Assembly: GCA_963678675.1 (NCBI GenBank)
Contig: OY783192.1
Span: 7,140,001 to 7,204,000, forward strand
Direction: 5' to 3'
Length of the DNA: 64,000 nucleotides
From: Xiphydria camelus
Taxonomy: Eukaryota; Arthropoda; Insecta; Hymenoptera; Xiphydriidae
The notes beneath the pieces were generated by a model that ran no database searches, was not told where the DNA came from, and saw only the letters and a list, made by a program, of their open reading frames with translations. A program made the translations under genes and the position numbers. Below, piece after piece: positions 50,578 to 62,162 of this stretch (the stretch's first letter is position 1; each line of letters begins with the position of its first letter).

Positions 50578-50855
50578 CGGGGAAAAAGACTTAGTTAAGA
50601 GTTTACAATAAATCTTAGTAACAGGGCTCCTCGGGAGGTGAAACAGCGTAGTTTTTACAGTTCGTAACAGTATAAACATCAGTTTATACAATAAAATTTG
50701 TTATGCACCCGGCACATATTAATGAGAGATTGGTAAATTTTACCGTATAACCCAATGTTTACACTGTCACGAACTGTAAAAAGTACGCTGTTTCACATCC
50801 AGAGGAGCCTTTTTACTGGAATTTACTGTCAAAATGGCTAATCCTTTTTCTCCAT
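50578..50855. mobile_element. Palindromic MITE, copy 2 of 2
   Basis: It carries GGGCTCCTCGG, GAAACAGCGTAGTTTTTACAG, TTCGTAACAGTATAAACAT and their inverted partners, ending CTAATCCTTTTTCTCC. Same order as 7414-7737; this copy keeps its inner arms better. Confidence 0.65.
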
Positions 50856-52141
50856 GTTCAATTATTTAATCTAATTCCCTGTACGGTGTTCTCATCGATA
50901 TAGTTTTCGTTCTCGCAGCAAATATCCCTTTCTTAATCCTGCTCGTCTCTGTGAAAGGCGCCGGCAATAAGTAATCTTTTCGAAACGGAATTCTACGGTT
51001 GGAGAACGCGGGAATATTTATATATAGCGATTAATCACGCCAAGTGGCGGAAAGCGAGCGCGAAGTGGTACGAAAATGAGCAAACATTAGAGTAAGGTGA
51101 TAAGACGAGCTTAAATAATGTCGTCGAGAGAGTGCTCTGAACGTTCTCTACGCGGAGGAGTATCGCGTTGACGGAGATACACTGCCCAACAGAAGCGATC
51201 AGTCTCGTTGATGTACTGTTACGAACTTTTACCGAGTTCATCTCGCATCGATCATTCGTCAAAAGTAAATTCACATCGAGAGGATAATTTCTTGGATTCC
51301 AATAAACACGATAGTTAGTATACCGACTTATTGCAATAAATGTACGTCGATATAACAAAGATCGCATTTATCGGATTCGTCGATTAATCTTTAGACTATC
51401 GCAATTAGAGAATAGCGCTCAAAATCCCAATGCAGCCAAGTGGGATGGGCTTCGCAACGCATGCTGAGCGACCGTCGGATTTCCGTCGGATCGTTTGACG
51501 GCGCCCGTATCGATCGTTTGACGGGTCGAGACGTGAGGATCGCTCCGGAAGGGGCGTCTAGAGTGGGGGGGTAAATGCCAGTTATGCGTAGACAGGAATG
51601 TTTGTGATCCAAACTAATGAGCAATTAGTAACAAAGCTACTCCGGAGGTAGAAGGCGAACAAACGTGGCTGTCACATGGTTCGCACCGTTCGCACTAAAA
51701 TGTGACCCAGCTGTCTGCCGCTGAAGATTTACCGCACGGATACGTAGACGTACGCGCGGTCATTGGTCGGTTGCACATCAGCGGCATAAGTGCATCCTAC
51801 GTGGCGAGTGGATGATTTTATGCATAAGAGAAGCATTTGCTTTTACTTAACTATCCGTGATCATGCATCCGCACAGTTCCGCGGTGATCACACATGGATT
51901 AAATGGAGCCAACCAATTTTTAAATAATAGCCGTACAGAAAATATCTGTTCAGACCGAAAAATGATGGAACATTCTTCGAACATTGTAAATTATGAAATT
52001 ATAATATTCTGAAAGTGTCGTGAATATGGGGCCGTTCATTAATTACATGAACATTTGGGAGGAACGAAGGGAGGAGGGGGTTAGCCCTATCTCGACAAAG
52101 CCTGATATAGGGGGGGGGGGGGGGGAATACAGAAAATCTTA
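50856..52141. other. No supported gene
   Basis: Mixed composition with short open frames only. A run of 16 G lies at 52110-52125. Confidence 0.4.
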
Positions 52142-52404
52142 TACAGTACTCCCTCCATAATTCAGTACGATGGGGCTTTGAATTCTAAGAAAAATGAATT
52201 ATGGAATACTCCCACTCTATCCGTTAGAGAGATACATAGGTACATGTGCACGCAACCAAAATAGACGCGTAAACTAAACCCGTATTTCCCTTCGGCGCAT
52301 ACCTGCGCGCAACGTACGTCATAACAAGGGTGGGGGAATCCTTCCCCTCTTGTGCTTCGGACGCTCTGAATTAACGAGGAGGGAATTACGGAGGGAGTAC
52401 TGTA
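52142..52404. mobile_element. 263-bp TA-flanked MITE, Stowaway-like ends
   Basis: TACAGTACTCCCTCCATAATTC faces GAATTACGGAGGGAGTACTGTA, with TA at each edge. CTCCCTCC-type ends and a TA target fit Tc1/mariner-superfamily MITEs. Confidence 0.7.
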
Positions 52405-52702
52405 TAAGTTTTATCGTAAATGCTGTTTTTATACTTTAGATGTGCGAATATTGCATTGCACTTCCAAGGATAAAATATCCTTTGCTAATGTCAAGGTGAG
52501 CATAGTTAAGTGATGTTGGACAGTAAGCATGAATTACGAGTAGTCTAGCAAAACAATTAGATTCGTTCACATTACTTACATCAGCTACGCTTGTCCTTAT
52601 AAATATTCCGAAGCTACCTGTGTGTTCATATTTGTTGAACTTCGAAAAGCAGAATGTTTTCATTGAATTCGTATTCTTGGCGCAAATACGATATATACTA
52701 TA

Positions 52703-52925
52703 CACTGAGAAAAAAATTTACTTGATCGAAATAAACGTGCCTTTGGATAGTACCAAGAGCGTATTTATTCGATTTAAATGAATATCGGTTGGACGTAAAT
52801 GTTAGATTATTAAATGAATTAGATATTATTTGAATCAAATCGATATTCATTTAAATCGAATAAATACGCTCTTGGGATTATCCAAAGGCACGTTTATTTC
52901 GATCAAGTACATTTTTTTCTCAGTG
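52703..52925. mobile_element. 223-bp MITE with CACTGAGAAAAAAA ends
   Basis: CACTGAGAAAAAAATTTACT faces AGTACATTTTTTTCTCAGTG. Arms continue through TTGATCGAAATAAACGTGCC and ATTCGATTTAAATGAATATC. TATA flanks the left edge and TATA the right. Same termini as the 12052-15530 element. Confidence 0.8.
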
Positions 52926-53063
52926 TATAAATCTGCGTTCATTCTTCGTACGTTAAGTAGTTAAAAAAAGCTCACGTGAGAAATGTTAAGGGGAAGCCTC
53001 ACGGTGACTCACATGGGAGGAAAATGAGGGGAATCTAAAAATAAAATAATCGTACTCAACTAA

Positions 53064-53485
53064 GTGCCGTTTCATATAGGACCGATGATCGGTGCTGACG
53101 ATCCGTCGCAACTGATGATCAGTTCTATACGAGTGCTTTCACATGAGGTCGTATGGTCAGTCATCAATACATATATATCTGGAAAGTGCAGAGCATCGCA
53201 TTTTTGTCGTTTTGTGCGTGTTTATATCAAACACGTGCTTGCAAAATCGTAAAATCGACAACGCTGTTCCTCCATACGCAACCGATGATCTGCCTGTATG
53301 TGAGCAGCTCCGTTTGTTCAATGGCCCTGATGACAAACCGACGATTGGACACGCCACGGGCCGACCGATGGCCCGACCTTTTTTAATCGGTCGACCGACG
53401 ATACGCATTCATGTGAAAGCTACGTCTGAAACAATGGAACCTCCTGATCGTCAGCACTGATCATCGGTCCCATGTGAAATGGGGC
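53064..53485. mobile_element. 422-bp PIF/Harbinger-like MITE with TAA duplication
   Basis: GTGCCGTTTCATATAGGACC faces GGTCCCATGTGAAATGGGGC, and CGATGATCGGTGCTGACGATC faces GATCGTCAGCACTGATCATCG. TAA lies directly outside both ends, the 3-bp target typical of PIF/Harbinger. Interior frames are not a transposase. Confidence 0.8.
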
Positions 53486-54831
53486 TAATGGACCATCTCT
53501 ATGTAAATGCGTAAAAAATAAGTTGCTTCGCTAAAAGAATTATAACATGTATGTTTTTTAAGTTTTCTTAATAAATTTTACGGAGGATTCTCGTGAGATA
53601 TGGTACTTCGAAGAAAGAAATCGTTATACAATAGTATGCGTTTCAGAAATGATTTTTTCCGAAGTTTGTGAAGGTTAGTCCAAGGCACTTATCCATTTTT
53701 ACCTATGCCGCAAAAAATCGGGAGGGTAGGCTGATTTTTTCAGGGCTGTTTAAAGGCAGTCTCCAGAGTATCGAACCAAAAGATCACACTCGAAATCATT
53801 TAGCGTTTGGCCCTAGAGGCTTTTTTATTTATTTATTTTTATTTTTATTTTTTTTTTCGATAAAATGACGAATAAAAGTTGTAGATAATAATATTCTGAT
53901 CAACTTTGCCTTATAATTTTTTTCTAGCTATTTTAGTTTAGGCGCTACGGCCACTTGTATTTATGTAGAAATTCGCCAGGGCCGTCCTCTTTTCCGGGAC
54001 GGCCCTGGCGAATTTCAAAACACAAAAATCGCCGTAGCGCCTAAACTAAAATAGCTAGAAAAAAAGTCATCAGGCAAAGTTGATCAGAATGTTATTATCT
54101 ACAACTTTTATTCAGGTCATTTTGTCGAAAAAAATAAAAAAATTAAAAAAAATAAATATATAAGAGTCAAGCCATGTCAAGTCGGACTCGAAATTTCCAC
54201 TAAATCGCGGATTTCCGAAATAATAACTCTATTGCGAAGGGAATATGGCACTTACGTTACCGTATTAATATTTCGTGAAAATTCTGTTATTTGTTAATGT
54301 TATTAACAATCAAACTTTGAAGCGCAATTAAAATGAAAAATCGTTTTCTCTTAAACTACTTTAGACAATAACTTGAAATTTTGCACACTGATAAAGCAAT
54401 GTTTACACTATCGAATAAATATTTGCTTGAGGTGAAATTGTTTTAAAAAATGTATTTTGCATAATTTTTTTTAAAACAATTGCAATTTTTCTTGCGGTCT
54501 TCACGCTATAAAAAAATGAAACTTACATCAACTCATGCGGCAAACGTTGGCCTTTTATAATCTGCAAAGAGAACTTTGTACTTTTTCTCCATTCCGGAGA
54601 TACGAAATTGTTTGTTACGCGGTGCGCTCGTAGATCGCGCGGCGCGCTCCGCTACTGGCGTCCGCGGCAACTTGATGGCCGCGCAAACTTGAGCAAAAAC
54701 CGTTTGAACTTGCATGAACATGATTTTCCGAGTTTGGCAAACATAGACAGTTTTCTTGTCAGTTTGCTGATGGTGCTCGTGCGGTATACTTGCTTAAAAA
54801 CTATTCGGTGTTTCAATATCATTAAGTGAAA

Positions 54832-55051
54832 ATGGTTCGACCGAAGGAATGTTGTAATCCTTTGAAAAGGAAAGGTCATAATTGTGTTTGTCATAAGTTG
54901 TTCCTCGCGCGTTACTGCCAAGTGGAATAAAAAATTCGAAGAATACATTGATCGATATATTTGTCAAATATGTCGTAAGGACATGTATAATGATGTTAAA
55001 ATTGCTTCAAATGTAGAAAATGAAGACCCAAGCACCCAAGACCCAAGATAG
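54832..55051 (+). pseudogene. Broken coding fragment carried in left arm of nested inverted repeat
   Basis: An ATG opens 32 codons beginning MVRPKECCNPLKRKGHNC and stops at 54928-54930. The +1 frame then carries a lysine-rich, cysteine-bearing stretch (TAKWNKKFEEYIDRY, then ICQICRK) to a TAG at 55049-55051. The paired cysteines (CC, C-V-C, C-Q-I-C) recall short N-terminal zinc-binding segments of insect proteins, but I cannot name the family. Composition is protein-like in two frames joined by a shift, so this looks like a captured and then broken gene 5' end. Confidence 0.4.
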
Positions 55052-55057
55052 TTAATG

Positions 55058-55216
55058 CCGATAATTAATTGCTATACTGTAATACCTTCCAGGGAACGAA
55101 TTGAATTTTTAGCTGAATGTAAATATTGGATTTGAACAGTGAACAGTTATAATTACTTGGAAGTTTATTCGTGGTTCACTATTAAAGAAGGTGTTACAGT
55201 ATAGCAATTAATTATA
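55058..55216. repeat. Small palindrome in the centre of the nested foldback
   Basis: TTAATTGCTATACTGTAATACC faces GGTGTTACAGTATAGCAATTAA. It lies next to the 55237-55826 element. Confidence 0.6.
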
Positions 55217-55236
55217 CAATAAAATATAAAAATAAC

Positions 55237-55826
55237 ACAAGTTTACAACAAAAAAAAAGTTCGGACTATTTGACCGGACCATGGTATTCCGAGGTATTTT
55301 TGCGTCCTGAATCCGATCCCGAGGTCATCTGAGCCCCATCACGTCAGAAAAACGAGATTTCGAAATAAATAAATAAGGAAATGGGACTGCCCTGAGCAGC
55401 ACCCAGAGCATGACTCCACGGTTCTAAGGCCATTACGGTCAGTGCTGGGTCCACTGTCACAGTGAACGGATCGCCGGAATTGGATGCCTTGACAGGGAGA
55501 TCGTAATCCGCGAGATACAACGATCATGGCAACATTTTATCCACTGGGGTGGTTCTGTGATAGTCCCGGTCGAGATTTAGGACTCCATTCCAATGTTTGG
55601 AAGGTATTCAAGACCTAAACAGCTACCCTCCAACTCAACAGGTCGCTTGAGAAATTGTCCCGGATCCAGTTCCAAAAAATGGTCATTTTAACCTCTAAAT
55701 GACCTTGAAATCTCATTTTTCTGACGTGATGGGGCTCAGATTACCTCGGGATCGGATTCAGGACGCAAAAATACCTCGGAATACCATGGTCAAATAGTCC
55801 GGACTTTTTTTTTTGTAAACCTGTGT
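55237..55826. mobile_element. Innermost 590-bp inverted-repeat element
   Basis: ACACAAGTTTACAACAAAAA faces TTTTTGTAAACCTGTGT; GGTATTCCGAGGTATTTTTG and TGATGGGGCTCAGAT are mirrored. Arms are about 130 bp and the interior is unique. Confidence 0.8.
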
Positions 55827-55848
55827 AATTAGTAAACTCACTTCGTGC

Positions 55849-56048
55849 TTGGGTCTTCATTTTCTACATTTGAAGCAATTTTAACATCATTATACATGTC
55901 TTTACGACATATCTGACAAATATATCGATCAATGTATTCTTCGAATTTTTTATTCCACTTGGCGGTAACGCGCGAGGAACAACTTATGACGAACACAATT
56001 ATGACCTTTCTTTTTCAAAGGATTACAACATTCCTTCGGTCGAACCAT
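55849..56048 (-). pseudogene. Inverted second copy of the broken coding fragment
   Basis: Mirror copy of 54832-55035 in the right arm of the 54164-56716 inverted repeat. It carries the same ATG, the same early stop and the same +1 shift, with a few substitutions (for example Lys for Arg in the LKRK stretch and Arg for Cys at the third cysteine group). The shared break means the disruption is older than, or was copied with, the inverted duplication. The right copy ends where the arms diverge, at the CCAAGCAC sequence. Confidence 0.4.
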
Positions 56049-56860
56049 TTTCACTTAATGATATTGAAACACCGAATAGTTTTTACGCAAGTATACCGCA
56101 CGAGCACCATCAGCAAACTGACAAGAAAACTGTGTATGTTTGCCAAACTCGGAAAATCATGTTCATGCAAGTTCAAACGGTTTTTGCTCAAGTTTGCGCG
56201 GCCATCAAGATGCCGCGGACGCCAGTAGCGGAGCGCGCCGCGCGATCTACGAGCGCACCGCGTAACAAACAATTTCGTATCTCCGGAATGGAGAAAAAGT
56301 ACAAAGTTCTCTTTGCAGATTATAAAAGGCCAACGTTTGCCGCATGAATTTATGTAAGTTCCATTTTTTTATAGCGTGAAGAACGCATGAAAAATTGCAA
56401 TTGTTTTAAAAAAATTAATGCAAAATTCATTTTTTTAAACAATTTCACCTCAAGCAAATATTTATTCGATAGTGTAAACATTGCTTTATCAGTGTGCAAA
56501 ATTTTAAGTAATTGTCAAAAGTAGTTTAAGAGAAAACGATTTTTCTTTTTAATCGCGCTTCAAAGTTTGATTGTTAATAACATTAACAAATAACGGAATT
56601 TTCACGAATTATTAATACGGTAACGTAAGTGCCATACTCCCTTCGTAATAGAGTTATTATTTTCGAAATCCGCGATTTAGTGGAAATTTCGAGTCCGACT
56701 TGACATGGCTTGACTCATAAAAAAGATTCTAGGACCGAACGCTAAATGATTTCGAGTGTGATCTTTTGGTTCGGTACTCTAAAGACTGCCCTTAAACAGC
56801 CCTGAAAAAATCAACCTACCCTCTCGATTTTTTTGTAAAATGGATAAGTGCCTTGGACTA

Positions 56861-58221
56861 GGTCTGTAGTACGAGCTTTACGAAAAAGTTAATAATTTCG
56901 AGATTTAACGAGGATCTAGTTATGGCTATAAAAAAAAGAAGTGCAGTCAACTTTAACATTGAAGCCTGGGTCAATTAAATCCATGATGACAAAGGAGGGT
57001 TAAAATATGAGCACGCGTGTTTCTTGTGTCAATAATTTGTTATTTTAGGCTATTTTACAAACAGTGTTATAATTACGTTAAGCCATTATTTTTCACGATT
57101 GTTATAACGTTTTAAAGTTTACTAATCTAAATCATTTCATGTATTCATATCGCACTTTATATTGAGCCCGTAATATCTTTTGCAAGAGAAACCTTTGCGG
57201 TAACTTGAAACTAAAAGGGAAATATTTACAAGCGAGGGAGAAACCTCAAAAAGTACTCCGACGCGTAACCTCAATTCCAGTTGCAAATCTGGTGTTCAGT
57301 TAAATTGTTGAGGCGGAAGGAAAATCAATGACACAGATCGGAATATAGGTTACCGCGTGGCATGAATCTGGCACAATTACTCTGGTTTTGTCTTCCAGCG
57401 AGAGAATGCCAATGTGCGCGAATGTGTGAGCTACCCTCCCCCCCTTCCGGTCGTTTCATGCCTACAATAAGTCAAGCTCTTCCTTTCCTTCCTGCGGAGT
57501 TTGCATTGATACAGGTTCTCTACACGTAAATATAGCGTCTTCTACGTGGTAGCACGAGGCATAATTTACTATCTATTGTACGGGCACAAAGCGCTTGGTA
57601 ATTGTTCTCTAGCGCTGAATAAATGATCGGTATCCAGCCCTAAAGACTCCAAATAAAGCAGATATACACAAGACAAGGCCAAAGTATTCCAATCAGTTGC
57701 GCCACCATTAACTTCTTTAATAAAGATTTAAACAGGTATATGATACATACTTTCTGATAAGTCCCACCCACTTTCCTAGTAGCTCGCAATTATCCCCATT
57801 TCTCCGATAACAATCCCCTCCTGGATTTTGCTCTCGCCTATCTGTTCCGTAACCTCGTGGACTAGGTGTGTCTCTGCGGGCGGTTCATTTATCCATTCGT
57901 TCGTTAAGCGGATTCGCTCGGTAATGCCGACATTTTCCAACTTTGGAAAATTGCTTGGGGATTTGAATTACCCGTTCATTGAAAGCTTCTGTTCGGTCTA
58001 CCGTGATCTCGATGCAACCTCCGATTCCAACCCGATTGTTGTGCAATAATGTTGCACGTCTATGGGCCGCTTTACGATATTGACTGTCATGGTATAGTGA
58101 GTGTTACCGTGCTATGCAGTAGAAAAGATGCGCGAAAAGAATTTTTCAATAAATATTACACCTAAGTTTGCCCTCGAAATTACCGTGGACCACAGTAAAA
58201 GCAAGATATAATTGACAGTTC
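56861..58221. other. No supported gene
   Basis: Unique sequence of mixed composition, no repeat or splice-supported exon seen. Confidence 0.4.
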
Positions 58222-59265
58222 TACAGGGTGGACCAGGTTAAACGTCATTTTTTTTATATGTGATAGAACAACAACAAAAAGTAGACTTTCATAACAAAAT
58301 TTTTTTCAAAAATGTTTCCTAACAAAGATACAGGGTGTCAAAGTTTCGAAAAAAAATGGTTTTCTCATCATAACTTCTAAACTACTTGATCGATTTTCAT
58401 GAAATTTCGCACACAGGCTAATGTAGAACAGCTCTAAGCAATAATTAAATAATTTTTTTAAATTCTCCAGTGGCGTAGATACTAGGGGCGGGTACCCCCT
58501 TTTCCCCCTCCCAATCTTCGGCGCCACTGGATATTTTGCAAAGAAAATTTAATTATTGGATTCCCCGTTTAATTTAGAGAAAAAAATCACTCTTGCAAAT
58601 TTTTTATTTATGGCTTCGTTTTTGAGATATTTATTTTAATTTATAGGGTTGCGAGCAGGCCAAAGCTAGGTTGAACTCCATTAATTGTGATATGTGATAG
58701 AGCAAACAAAAATAGATTCTCATGAGAACATTTTTTTCAAAAATGTTTCCTAACAAAGATATAGGGTGAGAATCTATTTTTTTTGTTGCTCTATCACATA
58801 TCACAATTAATGGAGTTCAACCTAGCTTTGGCCTGCTCGCAACCCTATAAATTAAAATAAATATCTCAAAAACGAAGCCATAAATCAAAAATTTGCAAGG
58901 GTTATTTTTTTCTCTAAATTAAACGGGGAATCCAATAATTAAATTTTCTTTGCAAAATATCCAGTGGCGCCGAAGATTGGGAGGGGGAAAGGGGGTTACG
59001 GCCCCTAGTATCTACGCCACTGGAGAATTTTTTAAAATTATTTAATTATTGCTTAGAGCTGTTCTACATTAGCCTGTGTGTGAAATTTCATGGAAATCGA
59101 TCAAGTAGTTTAGAAGTTATGATGAGAAAACCATTTTTTTTCGAAACTTTGACACCCTGTATCTTTGTTAGGAAACATTTTTGAAAGAAATTTTCTTATG
59201 AGTACTTTTTTTTGTTGTTCTATCACATATAAAAAAAAATGACGTTTAACCTGGTCCACCTTGTA
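58222..59265. mobile_element. 1.04-kb palindromic MITE with self-similar centre
   Basis: TACAGGGTGGACCAGGTTAA faces TTAACCTGGTCCACCTTGTA. Arms of almost 500 bp are near-identical. AAAAATGTTTCCTAACAAAG with flanking sequence occurs near the left end (58308) and again in the spacer (58738), so the centre repeats the subterminal sequence. Confidence 0.85.
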
Positions 59266-59279
59266 TAATATATCTAATA

Positions 59280-60008
59280 TACAGGGTGTTTCAAAATTCA
59301 GTATAAATATTTGAGGGGCGTATTTTTGAGATCAAAATAAGACTTTTTTTTTCCTATAAACATGTGTCCTAAAATACACCCCCTCCGAGCTACAGCCATC
59401 TTAATTGTCATAAAAAAATTCATTATTTTCATTATTTTCAATTCTGACTCCAATTATTCATCAAATTTCTTAAAAATTTTCAAGCCACTACTGTTTCGAA
59501 CGTTCTACTGATTTCTTACCCCTAAAATGGCATAAACGTAGTTTGGGGGGGGGGCGGATTGAGGGGGGGGGTATGCACATTTAATGACCTAAATTTCATG
59601 TTTCCGTTTAGAAATTTTAAAAATGAGTACGACCATCTGGTCAGACAGACAAAAATCTAAAATTTTGGGCTCTTGCATTTTTTTGATGCAACTTACCGTT
59701 TTCGAGATAATCACCGATGAACGAACGGGGGATCGTTTACGTAGTAAAGTTTACACGATAAAATCGATTATTTGAAACTGTGGTTGCAATAATTATGCAT
59801 TAAATATTCTAAAAATTTGAAAGACGAGTGCTCTAATCGTTTTGTTGACCTAAAAATGCCATAAATCGATTTTTTAAATGAAAAATTAAGATGGCTGTAG
59901 CTCGGAGGGGGTGTATTTTAGGACACATGTTTATAAAAAAAAAAGTCTTATTTTTATCTCAAAAATACGCCCTTCAAATATTTGTACTGAATTTTGAAAC
60001 ACCCTGTA
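59280..60008. mobile_element. 729-bp MITE with TACAGGGTGTTTCAAAATTC ends
   Basis: TACAGGGTGTTTCAAAATTC faces GAATTTTGAAACACCCTGTA. Arms of about 130 bp include CTCCGAGCTACAGCCATCTT; the centre is unique with G-rich runs. TACAAGGTGTATCATTAATA directly after it may be one end of a further, truncated element. Confidence 0.85.
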
Positions 60009-60286
60009 TATACAAGGTGTATCATTAATACCGCATTCGGAACAGGTAGTGTGATTTTTTTTTATGAAAAACTAGATAATGAAAGTGCAAATCAAATTTG
60101 CCTACTGTAAGCAAGTTCTGCACACGAGCGCAAAATATCTGAGTAATTGGGTTTCAGTATGTACCAATGGAAAGCGTCTCCGATGATCAACCGATCCTCG
60201 ATCAAAAGCGTCGAAAACAAATCACGTTCTGACACTTGATTGTCAAACTGTCATCCCGCCAGATGATTCGGTTGACGTTTCCAGTA

Positions 60287-60505
60287 GTACACCGGGCGTC
60301 ACGGATTCTGTCACTGATGATTTTTTAAGATGTAATTTTTAAACGAACTCTAACCAATGAACAATTAATTCTCATGCTCTTGTTACCTACGGCGGAGTTT
60401 GCCGTGGTTAAGAAAAGCATGCAAATTTATTGATCATTGGTTAATATATTTAAAAATGACATTTTGAAAAATCACCAGCGACAGAATCCGTGATGCCGGG
60501 AGTAC
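60287..60505. mobile_element. 219-bp palindromic MITE
   Basis: GTCACGGATTCTGTCACTG faces CAGCGACAGAATCCGTGAT, and AACCAATGA faces TCATTGGTT. The outermost bases pair loosely (GTACACCGGG against CCGGGAGTAC). Confidence 0.65.
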
Positions 60506-60512
60506 ATACTTA

Positions 60513-60690
60513 CCCGCTTTGGGTGACGGTACTTTATCAAGTTGACCGTAACTGAAAGATTCGAGTCAATCTTAGTCTTTTGCCATGAAGGCTAAATTTG
60601 ATTGGTGCTTCATGGTAAAACAAGATCTGCTTGCAAGCTTGTGCCAATTTGGATTACGGTACTTTATCGAATCGACCGTAGCTAAACGAT
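60513..60690. repeat. Two direct copies of an ACGGTACTTTATCR motif
   Basis: GACGGTACTTTATCAAGTTG followed by ACCGTAACTGAAAGAT, and TACGGTACTTTATCGAATCG followed by ACCGTAGCTAAACGAT, lie about 130 bp apart. The same motif sits in the palindrome at 17957-18112. Confidence 0.65.
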
Positions 60691-62162
60691 ATGAGTAGAT
60701 CTTCTTGTTTTGTGTTATCAAGTTTAAATAATTTATTACTAGACTCTATGGAAAAATTGGAAAGCTTGCTGAGAAAGATTGCGTAAATTTCTCGTAATAT
60801 TTTATATTTTGACCGCATTAAAGTCAAATAACATACTGTACCTATGCTAAAAATTATTATGAATTACGTATTAGCGAAGAATAGGTATAAACGTAATGTA
60901 ACAAAGACGGGATATATTTTCAAATAGCACATTTTTACCACAGTATCTAGGTAAATTTATTGAAACGTTCAGATATATTTCATGTTGCTTTTTCTGAATT
61001 ATTCTCCGAAAAGTTGGTAATAAAATTTGAAATATCATGTCACCCCTCGACTGCTATAAGTTCTACCGTCATTTTTAATTAAAAATTCTTTTCGTGTGTA
61101 CACGAGGATTTTCGGATGCTTGAAACGGGCTGTAAAATAATATTTTCTTCAAAACCAGTAAATTTTAATGTAATACCATTACTATTTATGGTATTATAAG
61201 AAAAATTGCTCTACCGTACTGTAAAAATAGACGACAATCTCTTTAGGAGCACCTTTTTTATCATGCAGCTCAGTAAACTTTATCGTGTCAGAGTCTTCCC
61301 GCGTGGTCGCGGTTCGAAGAGGCAATCTCTCGCCCCTCCACTTCGTCATATCACGGGTGAAATGAAGTACAAAAGAGAAAAAAAAGTGAGTAAATTAACC
61401 GCAAAGAACCAACTTTTAAATGATGTTGCTCTCGACGAAGGACTCGATTGCGTAGGTTTCCTTATTCACCAATAGAATAATGAATCGGATTCTCCATTGA
61501 TGTGATGAGCGGTAACTGACACTTCTTTGAAGTTATAATTCCCCTCGCACATCGCCATACCAGGCGAGGAAAATATTTAGATTTTATGTCGATCGCATAC
61601 GTCGAGCTACATCGAACGCTAGGATAGAGGTTCTGTACCTCACGTCAACGGCAAAGAGTAAAATTGGCAAAAGGAGTGAAAGGGGTAAAGGAAAGTGGTG
61701 AACGAGGGGTCGTGGAGGGGAGGACGAGCTAATTGGATGTCGGAGGCGCAATCTTGTGGTCTCCATTTGTCATTTGGGAATGCGAGCATTTCTCTCCCTC
61801 CTCTCTTCCTCTGCCACTCCTCGTGCCCCCTCGTTCCATCACTGTTCCACTATCCTCCACGCGTACACAGGCCACGACACACACGGAGCGCCTCCCTTTG
61901 AATTCGAACGCTAGTTACATCGTTACACTCGAACGTCGGTGGGGAATGGAAATTTCAGGAGTTCAAGTATTTCGGCTAATGCCGAAAACAGTCCTGTGCC
62001 TCGAGCGACGGAGATGTGTCCTGCGCACAATTGTGTGACAATGATAGAAATGCATAGTTATACCACTGAGTACCTAATTGATTTAATTCACTATGATGCA
62101 TTTGTGAACCTGTTATGTGAAAAGTTACATTCGTCTAGAAAAAGAAATATTGTTTCTCTCTT
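60691..62162. other. No supported gene
   Basis: AT-rich, then GC-rich from about 61.25 kb with CT-rich stretches near 61780-61860. Open frames are short and unrecognised. Confidence 0.4.

Larger units (their letters stand above)
54164..56716. mobile_element. Nested 2.55-kb foldback with arms of about 870 bp
   Basis: GAGTCAAGCCATGTCAAGTC faces GACTTGACATGGCTTGACTC. The arms remain near-identical through CGCGGCGCGCTCCGCTACTG and the coding fragment, up to about 55035 on the left and 55849 on the right. The 0.8-kb centre contains two further palindromes. Confidence 0.85.
53676..56860. mobile_element. Outer inverted-repeat element, split by a nested insertion
   Basis: TAGTCCAAGGCACTTATCC and GGATAAGTGCCTTGGACTA are the ends; AACAGCCCTGAAAAAATCA is mirrored just inside. 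A strong hairpin (GCCAGGGCCGTCC facing GGACGGCCCTGGC, about 53980-54011) marks the centre of the left part. The right part resumes after 56716. A half copy is at 30262-30600. Confidence 0.8.
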
